64,000 nucleotides of DNA from Agarophyton chilense (Eukaryota; Rhodophyta; Florideophyceae; Gracilariales; Gracilariaceae), in contig JARGXX010000016.1 of assembly GCA_030374765.1 (NCBI GenBank), positions 930,001 through 994,000 on the forward strand, read 5' to 3'. The notes beneath the pieces are model-generated. The model worked only from the letters and a program-made list of their open reading frames with translations. It ran no database searches and was not told where the DNA came from. Shown here piece by piece: positions 54,831 through 64,000 of this stretch. Both the position numbers and the translations under genes were made by a program. Positions within the stretch are counted from its first letter, which is position 1; each line of letters opens with the position of its first letter.

Positions 54831-54933
54831 AAACATGCATTTGTAGCGTTATATTCGTGTTGCACTGCACACATCTACCTTGACCGCGCGAGTGCACACA
54901 TGTCGCTTGCACGAATATTTCTCCGCCTGCGGG

Positions 54934-55204
54934 GAGTGCTACGGCATGCCATTGGCCAACTTTCCTACACGTGTCGACATCCTCCAATCACGTGCCGTGG
55001 CCCTCTTGGTTCCGCCGCCCGCGCGAGTGCCACGGCACGTCATTGGCAAGCGCGAGTACACGTGTCTCCGTCCTTGAATCCTGCGACGTGGCACTCCTGT
55101 TCCGCCGCCCAGCCTAGGGCCACGGCACGCTATTGGTCATCTGTTACACGTGTGTCCCCGTTGACCAATCCCATGCTGTGGCACTCTTGTTCCGCGGCCA
55201 AGTG
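54934..55204. repeat. Three ~90-bp tandem repeats with internal dyad
   Basis: Units begin at 54,934, 55,025 and 55,115. Each carries GCCACGGCACG--ATTGG near the start, a 'tacacgtgt' palindrome in the middle, and an inverted CCAAT...GTGGC--CTC--GTTCCGCCGCC near the end. They lie just past the transposase stop. They could be sub-terminal binding sites like those of CACTA elements (inference). Confidence 0.8.
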
Positions 55205-55260
55205 GCCCATTCGTATCACACGCAGCGACACACACACACACAAACATGTGCTTTAGTACT

Positions 55261-56027
55261 CTGACGGCCGACAGAGGTGCGCTCCGACTTCATCGGGGTT
55301 CCCGATGAAGTCCCGCGCACCTCTGTCGGCCGACAGAATGCACCGTGTACACCTGGGCGTCCTAAAAATTACAAAATTATATGTATTATGTAGGCCGACA
55401 GAGGTGCGCGGGGACTTCATCGGGACCCTCGATGAAGTCGGAGCGCACCTCTATCGGCCGTCAGAGTGCACCGTGTACACCTGGGCGTTCCAAAATTATG
55501 TGTGTTATGTCGACCGACAGGTGTGTGCTGCAACTTCATCGGTGGACCGATGAAGTCGCAGGGCACCCCTGTCGGCCGACAAATACGCCATAACATCACG
55601 CATGATGCGTTTCTGAGATATTGGTCGACTGACGGCTGACAGAGGTGCGCTCTGACTTCGTCGAAGTTCCCGATGAAGTCCCCGCGCAACTTTGTCGGCC
55701 GACATAATACATATATTTTTGTAACTTTTAGGACGCCCAGGTGTACACGGTGCATTCTGTCGCCCGACAGAGGTGCGCGGGGACTTTATCGGGACCCCCG
55801 ATGAAGTCGGAGCGCACCTCTGTCGGCCGACAGTCGACCGACATTTCAGAAACGCATCATGCGTGATGTTATGACGTATTTGTCGGCCGACAGGGGTTTC
55901 CTGCGACTTCATCGGTCCACCGATGAAATCGCAGCACACCCCTTTCGGCCGACAATTCACCAACATGTTGTAGGGACACCATTCGGGCCATTTGTGGGCC
56001 GCCAGGGGTGTGCTGCGACTCGATGGG
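55261..56027. repeat. Array of six hairpins (plus a half) with alternating spacers
   Basis: Six long inverted repeats of 72-77 bp: H1 55,261-55,336, H2 55,391-55,464, H3 55,510-55,581, H4 55,629-55,703, H5 55,757-55,833, H6 55,881-55,954, and a half unit at 55,993-56,027. Each runs CTGTCGGCCGACAG-GGTG...ACTTCATCGG to its own complement. Two arm types occur: H1, H2, H4 and H5 have AGGTGCGC; H3, H6 and the half unit have a GGGTGTGCTGC-like arm. Spacers are of two kinds: A (TGCACCGTGTACACCTGGGC; direct after H1 and H2, inverted after H4) and B (CATCACGCATGATGCG; direct after H3, inverted after H5). Confidence 0.95.
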
Positions 56028-56454
56028 GCTGGAGATGGGGAAGCTGTGGAGGGCGAATGAGGAACTGAAGAGGCGTGTGAAGGTGTTGGAAGAGCACATG
56101 GAAGGGGTGGGGGAGATTTGGGGTGCGCGGAAGGTGTTGAAGGAGGTTGGAGAGGAGAGGGGGAGAGCGAAAGGGTCGCCTGTGACGCCAGGGAGACGCG
56201 GGGAGCCGGCTGGGATGAAGAAGGGGAGAGAGAAATGGAAAGGGGGAGGAGTTGGAGAGAGTCGGCTGAAGAAGAGGAGGGTTGGTAAGGATGTGGAGAA
56301 GAAGGGTGGGAATGTGTGTGTGGTGGGGCAGCCGGGTGTGAGGAACTTGAGCAGTGGGGAGGTGGACGAGGTTGAGAATGCGGTGGTGGACTTCTTCAAC
56401 CTCAAATACCCTCCCGGTGGAACGCTGGAGCCTAGTAAGCAAAAGGGCCAGTAA
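56023..56454 (+). CDS. Coiled-coil, lysine-rich ORF inside the Plavaka-like element
   Basis: 143 residues from the ATG at 56,023. The start is a heptad-like coiled coil (LWRANEELKRRVKVLEEHME), followed by a Lys/Arg/Gly-rich stretch and a hydrophobic end (VENAVVDFFNLKYPPGG). No catalytic motif. The ATG lies at the edge of the last half-hairpin, so the present 5' end may have been shaped by the array. Its sense strand is purine-rich, opposite to the transposase. It could be a DNA-binding partner of the transposase or its displaced C-terminal part. The minus-strand frame over the same DNA is low-complexity and less convincing. Confidence 0.45.
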   Translation: MGLEMGKLWRANEELKRRVKVLEEHMEGVGEIWGARKVLKEVGEERGRAKGSPVTPGRRGEPAGMKKGREKWKGGGVGESRLKKRRVGKDVEKKGGNVCVVGQPGVRNLSSGEVDEVENAVVDFFNLKYPPGGTLEPSKQKGQ

Positions 56455-56685
56455 GGAGGTAGAAGGTACTGACGACTGCCTTTGTATAGATCTCCACCTA
56501 GAGCGGTCAAAAGTGACCAGTAAACTGCAAATGCAGATTAAACTGCATTAAATGGTCAAAACACTAAGATGCATGGAGTTCTTATTTCCCAAAATTTTTT
56601 TTTCAGGTGCCGAACTAGCGCAATCTGCAAAATTCTTAGATTTTTTGGCTTTTTATTTACAAAACTAGCTATCTAGCACACTTAT

Positions 56686-56707
56686 CTAGCATTCCGAGAA
56701 CACAGAC
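56686..56707 (-). repeat. Right terminal inverted repeat of the Plavaka-like element
   Basis: Complement of the left end, with one mismatch in 22 bp. Confidence 0.85.
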
Positions 56708-57221
56708 GAGGCCCATAGAAACGAAGATGATAGTGGGAATAAGCATACGATAGGAGAAGACTCTGTGAAAGCGAAGCCAAAAAAATGTGGAATCGGAAAG
56801 TATCGACGAGAATTGGTTGTACTGGTTGTTCAAATAGTGGGACGTAAAATAAAGTCATCGAAAAGATAATGGCAAAAATCGGCTTTCGCTGAGAAAGATC
56901 GGATTGGTCGATATTGCAATGGGAAGAAACAGACTGCTACTACACAGACTACTTAAATATCGCGATGGGAAGAATAATGAGAGCAGTTGCTGTATGGATA
57001 CGAAAACGTCCAGTGGAATAGATATATGAAGATGTGGTGTGACAAAGAAAGAGGATGCGGAAGATATATTGCAGAAGCTACACAGAATGACAATGTTTGT
57101 TCTGAGAAAAGCAGCTTGAAAAAGACGGATTGTGGCGAAGGGAAGACTTCTGTATCATATGTGTTTTGTAATATGGTCAAAAAGAAGAAGTGTTTCATTA
57201 ATGACTGCATTTGCATGCTGG
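56708..57221. other. AT-rich spacer, nothing recognised
   Basis: Short frames only. A plus-strand frame from 56,987 has several Cys and Lys residues (MWCDKERGCGRYIAEATQND) but no recognisable domain. It ends inside the following LTR. Confidence 0.3.
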
Positions 57222-57667
57222 TGTGAAGGAGCGACGACAACGGTTGAGCCTTGTAAACCACCGGGGCCTGAGGTATCTTACAGACGCCACGTGGACTGGC
57301 CGACCTCAGCTGGACTCATTTAGATAATTATTTTCTTTAAATTAGTGTAATAGATTAGCAATGCAGTGCCAGGGAGATCCCAGCGCCTCGCAACTGCTAT
57401 TTACATGGCTCGAGTGACACTTCTACCTCAGAGTAAAATAGGCACCGTTAGGATACTAAATTACTCCCTTTGGTACATTAGTTCCACCAACTGGTCTTCA
57501 AGCCATCGTTTCTGTAGCTCCAACCTGTAGGACTATGCAGTAAACGCCAGCCCATTGCACAAAGTAATCTGGGAGTGCCGCCGTTAAGGATACGAACCTT
57601 AGGACCAGCTCTACCACACTACCACCGGTCGAGACCCGTACGCTGACCTACCAGTCATTGCGTTACA
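57222..57667 (+). repeat. 5' LTR of G2
   Basis: 446 bp, TGTGAAGG ... TTACA. Same length and layout as the solo LTR at 15,225-15,670. On the minus strand it carries A-box-like (GGTAGTGTGGTAGAGC) and B-box-like (AAGGTTCGTATCC) words. Confidence 0.93.
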
Positions 57668-57670
57668 TTT

Positions 57671-57691
57671 TGGTCTCCCGACTTAGAATCC
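57671..57691 (+). other. Primer-binding site of G2
   Basis: TGGTCTCCCGACTTAGAATC, three bases past the LTR. Identical over 21 bases to the site of G1 (27,021-27,041) although the two elements' LTRs are unrelated. Confidence 0.75.
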
Positions 57692-60600
57692 TCTAGAAAT
57701 AATTGAACGGACCACTGAAACGAAGAATATTCTGAATTCTAACCTTTGGTTTAATTCCCCAACGGACCAGAATTACAGAGGCAACCGCCATTATGGATGC
57801 TGAAAACACACCCAAACGACCAGACTATAGGACTCCTACAACAAAACCAGTGGCCCATGCCACGCCAACGATGTCCCCTGAACCCTAGATGGAAAATATT
57901 AGCAACCGCAGGAGCACGAAAAGACAGCCGCAAGAAGTACTGACTCCCCTGAACGACCCCAAAAGGAATCACTGGGAACCCACGGTAGCAGCGCGTTCAC
58001 GAGAACGACTCACCAGGGCCACCTTAAGGCCAGGAATACCCCAAGGAGAACCCCGTAAAACTAAAGAAATTAGAGAAAATATTACCGCCGGACTTACCGA
58101 CCTTCCCTGGCCCCGTCTCCGTGAGCTCGGCTCAGCCCATGTGGATTCCGTTGTGGACATGCGACTCGCTACGGCGATCGATGACAATACGAATTACCTC
58201 GTACCGCAAATCGTCCCCAAGGTCACGGAGTCTGAGCTATTCATAGAATCCCTCACTCAGGCCGTTCAGGGAGCAGTCACCAGCCAGTCAGGCGACGCGG
58301 TTCCTAGAACCACTCCACCAGTCAACCATCCGGCTTCCATATGGCCACCCCCTACCGAACCCCCAGGAGTGGCGGTATTACCCGCCCCTCGCCGAGAACA
58401 CCCTCAGGAAAAACCAATGGAAGGGCAATCAAGGAGCAAAAGAGTGGCTCCGCGTCTAGAAGAGAGACAGGTTGCCCTACCCAAAGGACAGTATGAGGTA
58501 CAGCGACTTCATGGGTCAATCGAATATGATAGAGAGATCGATCCTTTAGATCCCTATTCCGCTGGAAAGAAAAGTTGTAACCGCAGGACAAAGAAGAACA
58601 GAAGGAGTAAAAGAAGAGACCATTCGGACACGAGTGATTTCGAATCGGACTCGACCGAAATGACCAACTCGGAAGTAGATGAGGCTCCCGTTCGACGCCT
58701 CAAACCACTGACAGCAACCAACGAACTTTTCTTCAAGGTTCTGGACTTCCAGAATTACTGGCTGGCCGACAGGTCCCCAAAATATTCTGGTTCAGTGGCT
58801 CAAAGAGTCGCCAAATGAGCCAAACGGATGCAACTAACCATTACGGACAAGTTCTCGGGTTCCGATCCCATTGCTGTCCTTAGGTTTCTCAGTTTGTTCC
58901 GTACGGCCTGCGATCGGAACGGTGTCCACGAGGGCGCCGCTCTGTACTTTTTCCAATTCTTCCTTACAAGACAGGCGCGTGACCGAGTGGTTTCGAATAT
59001 ATCTGGCACAACTGACCTCGTGGATGCTCAAGACCGTGAGCTTCTTAGGTCATACTCTCAAGTTGCTTATTACCTCTTGGACACTTACGCCACGGGTGAA
59101 GTTATGATAGATGCCCATCAAGAAATAATCACATTTAGGCAGAGATCCAACATGACCGAATCGGCTTTCGCCGGCGACCTATGGAAGAAGGCTTACCGAT
59201 GTGGAAATGTATTCTCCGCAGGACGGCTTAAACGTCACTTCATCACGGTATTACTCCCTGCCATTCGGACACATGTCCGCAATTACCACACGGAAAACCC
59301 TAAATACTCCTTCCGAAGGCTCTTCACCTACGACAAAGGTTATGGAAAAACCTATAGGACTTCCAGGGGCAACCCTGATATATCCAGAAAACCCGCAACT
59401 CCACTGCGTAAACCCAAACAAGCCCATTTGGTTTGCTCCACGGAATCGGACATGGATGCATCACTCCATTACACCGGTTTGTGATATGTCCCCGCAGTTA
59501 ATTCCAGTGCTTCTCCGTCCGGGCTCCCATCATATACCTCCCAGGGCACTACAGCGACCACTGGACCACCCACACCCAAGTATTCCCCCTTTCCCCCCCG
59601 CAAGGACGTTTTTGTTCGCTCCCCAAGGGCCTGCTTCCTCCGCCTTTCAATGGTCCAACCTTGTGACTGCACGAGGTATCTGCCTGAGGACGAACTCAAA
59701 AACCTCCTAGCCTCAAGGGAAGAGAATTACTGGGTGTGGCTATCCGAAGGAATGTTTAACAGGGCACAGCTAAGAACCGCAGGGACCCCTTGAAGCTCAC
59801 GCTACGTCACGCCTCGGGATACTCCGATCAAAGCCCTACAGGTCCACGCCATTGTAGACCCTATGGACGACCCTGAAGAGGAATCTTACCGTGAGGAAGA
59901 AACGGAAACCGCATCGGAAAACTCTTAGAGGGTCGATGCGAGGCAAATACTCCCTCTTTAAGCCCCTGCCTCAACCAATTGGACGTTCATGAGCCAAGAG
60001 GAAAGAGAATTAAGAAGTTCGAGTAACCATGGGACATCGTTCCAACAACTCTCGAGTGACCACAGCCGTATTGGACACAGGCGCCGGTCCAAACTTGGTC
60101 CATTCTAAGCTACTCCCATTTACTTGACAAGATTTCGTTCAGGCAAGGAAGACCCCAGGATTACCGATTCATCACGTAGACCAATGGAAATCACAGGAAT
60201 AGTACCACTTTACCTAGAATTAGGACAATTCAAAGTCCGCACGTGGTTCCTTGTATGTGCTAACTGGGGAGCTGAGGCAATCCTAGGGACCTCCTTTATC
60301 GATCGATACATTAAGACTATTTATCTAGGCCTTAGGATAGTCGCATTCTACCGCGCACCTTCCATCTCCATAACTGGCTCAGCCCCAGGGCCATAAGCTA
60401 ACCGCAATCGAACGGTTATCTCCGAAAAAACGAAGTCCAAAAAGGTTCGCTTGTCGAAGGCCATAACGATATACCCGATCACCCAAATCACAGAATCGAT
60501 CCATTCCCAGTCCTAAGGTCTCGTAAGGATTCAAAACCACCAGGAAACGGTTCTGAAGCACCTCACCTTGATGGCCGATAGAGTAATGTACACCCACCCG

Positions 60601-63600
60601 AACAGGCCCTTTTTGGTCCCAATCAGCAACTCTAGAGATAAACCCGTACGGATACCTAAAGTTAGAGTGATTGGCATCACTCTACCTGCGCCCGTGGCCA
60701 TCATGGAGGCCCAAATGGATAACCTGTCAATGCGAACTCCCGACGAAGGCGTCAACTCGTGGGAGGCTACAGTCGCTATCGGCCCAGAGTTCGAATCCTA
60801 TAGGCCCCAGGTACTTGATCTCCTAAGGGAGTACCAGGCTATGTGGTCAGGTAGATTGGGAAAAATCAGAGCCACTACACACCGCATTGACCTTCAGGAT
60901 GATGCTAGACCACAGTTCCAGCACCCATACCGTACAGGCCTGAAAGGTAGGGAAATTGTCGCCGACCAGATGGACAAAATGCGCAAAGCTAACGTCAAAG
61001 AGCCAGCGCCTCCTAACCAATCAGAGTGGGAAAGTCCTATTGTCCTCACGGCGACGAAGGACGGCTCCGTCAGGTTCTGTGTCGAATACAGTAAGCTGAA
61101 CGCAATAACCAAGAGGGACTCATACCAGATACCCCGTATGGATGACTGTCTAGATTTCTTAGGCGAAGCTGTCGTATTTACCACACTGGACGCCAACTCT
61201 GGATATTGGCAAATCCCTTCGGCCGAAGATGCGAGAGCGCTGAAAACCTTCACAACCCATGAAGGTCTGTTCAGGTTTACTCGTATTCCCTTTTGTTTAA
61301 ATAATGCGCCAGCGACCTTCCAACTGGTAATGAACATCATATTGACCAGAGTCAAATGGACGTTCGACTTGGTCTTCTTGGATGACGTGATACTCTTCTC
61401 ACGAACCGTGAAGGAACACCTTCGCCACGTGAGAAAGGTACTAACAATCCTACAGGACGCTGGAGTAACACTGAAACTCCGTAAATTCGCCTTCTTCCAT
61501 GCCTCGGTTGACTATCTCGGTCACGTCGTCCTCCCAGGAAAGCTAAAGGTAGCCAAACGGACCACCAATGCGATCCGCCAGACTAAACCCCCAAGAACCC
61601 ACACGGAACTACGATTCTTCGTAGGCTTGTGCAATGTTTACCGACGGTTCGTCTAAGGGGTTGCCAAGAACTCGGCTGCACTAAACGCAATTCTGAAAAA
61701 GTGAACACCTTCGTTGAGGCCCTTACTGACGACCAGTACCAGTTATTTCACACTGTAAAAGACAAATTACTGAGCCCACCTATATTGGCTTTACCAAAAC
61801 CGAATAGGCCTTTCGTTCTGGACACAGATGTCTCTGATGTCCAAGTAGTATGTGCACTGCTACAGGAACAGGAGTCACCGAAGGACTACCGACCTATTGG
61901 ATAATGGAGCAGAACGCTCACCAGAGCGAAGCGCAACTACAGCACCACCAAAAAGACATGTCTAGCCATGGTATGGTCCGTATTGACGCTCCGTCAGTAC
62001 CTCGAGGGAGCTAGCTTTGCCACTAGTGCAGACCACGATTCATTACACTGGCTACTGAATATGAACGATGCATCAAGTCGCCTCGCTCGGTGGCGCCTCA
62101 GGCTGTCAAAGTATGACTATGAGATAACCTATAGGCCAGGCATCAAGCACCAGGCAGCAGATGCCCTGTCGCCAATCATTACTGGCGGAACTGATGACAC
62201 TCCATTCTACGACCTAATTCCTACCCCCTTTACAGATGATGGACCTCAGGGTTACACAGGAACGGATGACGTTTTGGGTTAGGTCCAATCGGATGATCCT
62301 GAGGTTAAGGGAAACGGAGTATACCTATTAGACTGGGAAACAGTAGCGCCCAGTTCGACACCACCTCAGGTTAACGCGATAGGCCCGGAGGAAAAAGAGC
62401 TCCTCCCTATAACTATTGAGTAACTCCTACAGGCGTAGATCGAAGACGAGTACTGCAAGGAAAAAGCCCAATTTGTAGAAACCACTGGATGCCTATTCGA
62501 CTATGAACGATTTGGACTACTGTGTCGCCGCTCACCATTGGATGGCACACTCCAACGGGTAGCACCAAGTTCACTAAGCGCGCGATTTCTATTCTTCGCC
62601 CATTTCCCTCGCTTGGCTGGTCACTCTGGAGGCCGAATAATGTACCAGACCCTAAGGAAGTTCTTCTTCTGCCCACTTATGGCGCAGGACCTATTGCAAA
62701 CCGTACGGAACTGTACTTCGTGCGCACAAATCCGAGGGTCTCGTGCCAACCATCAGGCCAAATTGAAGCTCTTCCCCGCCACAGTTCCGATGGAATTTGT
62801 CGCAATGGATATAATTGGGTCTTTTGCCTTAGTCGTCCCATGGGAAACGGTATGTTTTGGTTATAACGGATAGGTTTACCAAACTTTCCCGAGACCTTCC
62901 CCTAGGGAAGACAAAGGCCAGGGATGTCTCCACGGCCTTCTTGTCCCACTGGGTATACCCATATGGCATGCCACTCTACCTCCTTACGGAGAATGGCAGC
63001 CAGTTTGTATCCAAATTCTTCGCACACGTTTGTGCTACCTGATGTATCAAACATGTGACCACCACGGCGTACCACCCACAAACCGATGGTCAAGCCGAAC
63101 GCTTCAACCGCACCCTTCTGGACCGATTGACACACTACGTATCAGAGCACCAATTGGACTGGGAAGACTACGTTGAGCCACTGGTTTATGCCTACAACAC
63201 GCAGGTGCACGCTTCCACGGGGACAACACCGTCCGACTTAACGCTAACGAGAGCGCCGCCGCCGATAGCTGTTGACCTTCAGGAGTCTATCATACGCCAG
63301 GACATAACCGAAGGAATGACTACTACCCAGGAGATGCGCTACTCGCGCCGACGCATCGACCGCATTATCCAATCGGCTAGAGCTGTACTGACCACAGCCC
63401 AACGGCGCTACAAGGTCAATTTCGACAAAGCCGTCTGGAACACACCGACCTTTGGGAAAGAAGAACTTGTTTACATGGACTGGCCACCGAGGTACAGTGA
63501 GGACCTCGAGGACACTAAGCGAAAGCTCTTACCTCGCTTTACGGGACCATACAAAGCCTTTCAGGCCAATCAACATACCATTACGCTACTAATTGACAGG

Positions 63601-64000
63601 CTACTGGTCACTGTCTCGATTGATAGGGTGATACGAGCTCCCAGCTTCCCCAAGTCAGCAAAGTCCCAGTCCGCTGGCTCAACGGAATCAATACGACCTC
63701 AGGTAAACGCTGAAATCCCCACACCCCCTTAGGCAGTTCCCGCGGACTCGAATAGCCCCATGGACCCGATGGTCAATGCCAATGACGATGACCCATCTCT
63801 TCCAAACGACTCCGATGGACTCGCCTCTCTGGACCACACTCTCCTTCCAGAGAATGAACACCAACCATAATACATGATTGAGCGCATCATCTCCGCCAGT
63901 CGGGGAGAATATGAAACTATGATCTATCGCGTCCGTTGGCTCGGCTACAAACCTGAGGAAGACACCTAGAAAGAGCCTCAAACCATTTTGGCTAATTTTA

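Larger units (their letters stand above)
52453..56707 (+). mobile_element. Plavaka/CACTA-like DNA transposon with terminal inverted repeats
   Basis: The ends carry a 22-bp inverted repeat with one mismatch: CGTCAGTGTTCTCGGAATG at 52,453 and its complement ending at 56,707 (18 bp, 52,457-52,474 and 56,686-56,703, are perfect). Sub-terminal 'gtgctagt' words occur at both ends. Inside lie a Plavaka-type transposase, a 90-bp tandem repeat, a hairpin array and a coiled-coil ORF. Length 4.26 kb. No certain target duplication: the bases outside the repeat (tcag / aggc) do not match. The long transposase frame suggests a fairly young copy. Confidence 0.7.
57222..64000 (+). mobile_element. Chromodomain Gypsy LTR retrotransposon G2 (5' part, runs off the window)
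   Basis: The 5' LTR (57,222-57,667) is followed by a primer-binding site (57,671-57,691). Then come the gag region (about 57,890-59,500), protease (about 60,060-60,400, TGAGPNLVHSKLLP and ILGTSFIDRYIKTI), reverse transcriptase (about 60,850-61,656, with TLDANSGYWQIP and FLDDVILFS), RNase H (about 61,800-62,170), integrase (about 62,540-63,650, with YHPQTDGQAERFNRTLL), and a chromodomain at about 63,870-63,970 (SASRGEYETMIYRVRWLGYK). The element extends past the window, so its 3' LTR is unseen and LTR divergence cannot be measured. The copy is broken, with roughly ten breaks. Confidence 0.92.

Noticed and set aside
55261-56027. CRISPR-like array
   Set aside because: Units are palindromic, irregular in spacing, have repeated rather than unique spacers, and lie in eukaryotic DNA without Cas genes.

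Overview
The window is nuclear DNA of a eukaryote. It holds one GC-rich island of six host genes (about 30.5-44.7 kb) between AT-richer stretches filled with old transposable elements. The host genes are intron-poor (two with one short GT-AG intron each, four with none). They are eukaryotic in kind: an armadillo-patatin phospholipase, a GH35 beta-galactosidase, a BED-finger/alpha-beta-hydrolase fusion, a GRAM-domain protein, a PH-AGC kinase and an OMA1-type mitochondrial protease. Intron-poor gene islands between large Gypsy, Copia, Harbinger and Plavaka-like elements would fit a florideophyte red alga, but this is inference; another compact protist or alga is possible.

Layout. 0-4.5 kb: a Copia fossil and unidentified relics. 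4.5-8.9 kb: a decayed Gypsy (G3, minus strand). 8.9-9.4 kb: a hAT relic. 11.3-13.9 kb: a decayed PIF/Harbinger element with a transposase and a convergent Myb/SANT-like gene. 14.29-30.21 kb: a second PIF/Harbinger element with terminal inverted repeats and a TAA target duplication. Its transposase gene was invaded twice, once by a Gypsy now reduced to a solo LTR (15,225-15,670, target duplication ACCGC) and once by a nearly whole 11.9-kb chromodomain Gypsy (G1, 16,060-27,957, target duplication AAAAC). G1 also carries a long open region in antisense orientation.

30.5-44.7 kb: the host genes, in the order patatin (-), beta-galactosidase (-), BED-hydrolase (+), GRAM (+), kinase (-), OMA1 (+). 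Two divergent pairs share GC-rich intergenic regions. No pathway or operon links the genes; they look like independent housekeeping loci. The five GC-rich ones have a C/T-rich sense strand just before the start codon.

44.7-50.8 kb: gene-poor DNA with an LTR-like segment, a piggyBac-type relic and short palindromes. 50.85-52.1 kb: a Gypsy fragment (G4). 52.45-56.71 kb: a Plavaka/CACTA-like DNA transposon with near-perfect terminal inverted repeats, a 719-codon transposase frame, a 3 x 90-bp tandem repeat, an array of six hairpins, and a coiled-coil ORF. 57.2 kb to the end: the 5' part of another chromodomain Gypsy (G2, plus strand), of the same family as the solo LTR.

Most striking are the BED-hydrolase fusion, whose nucleophile serine is replaced by alanine; the hairpin array inside the Plavaka-like transposon; the three-layer nest at 14.3-30.2 kb; and the antisense open region of G1.
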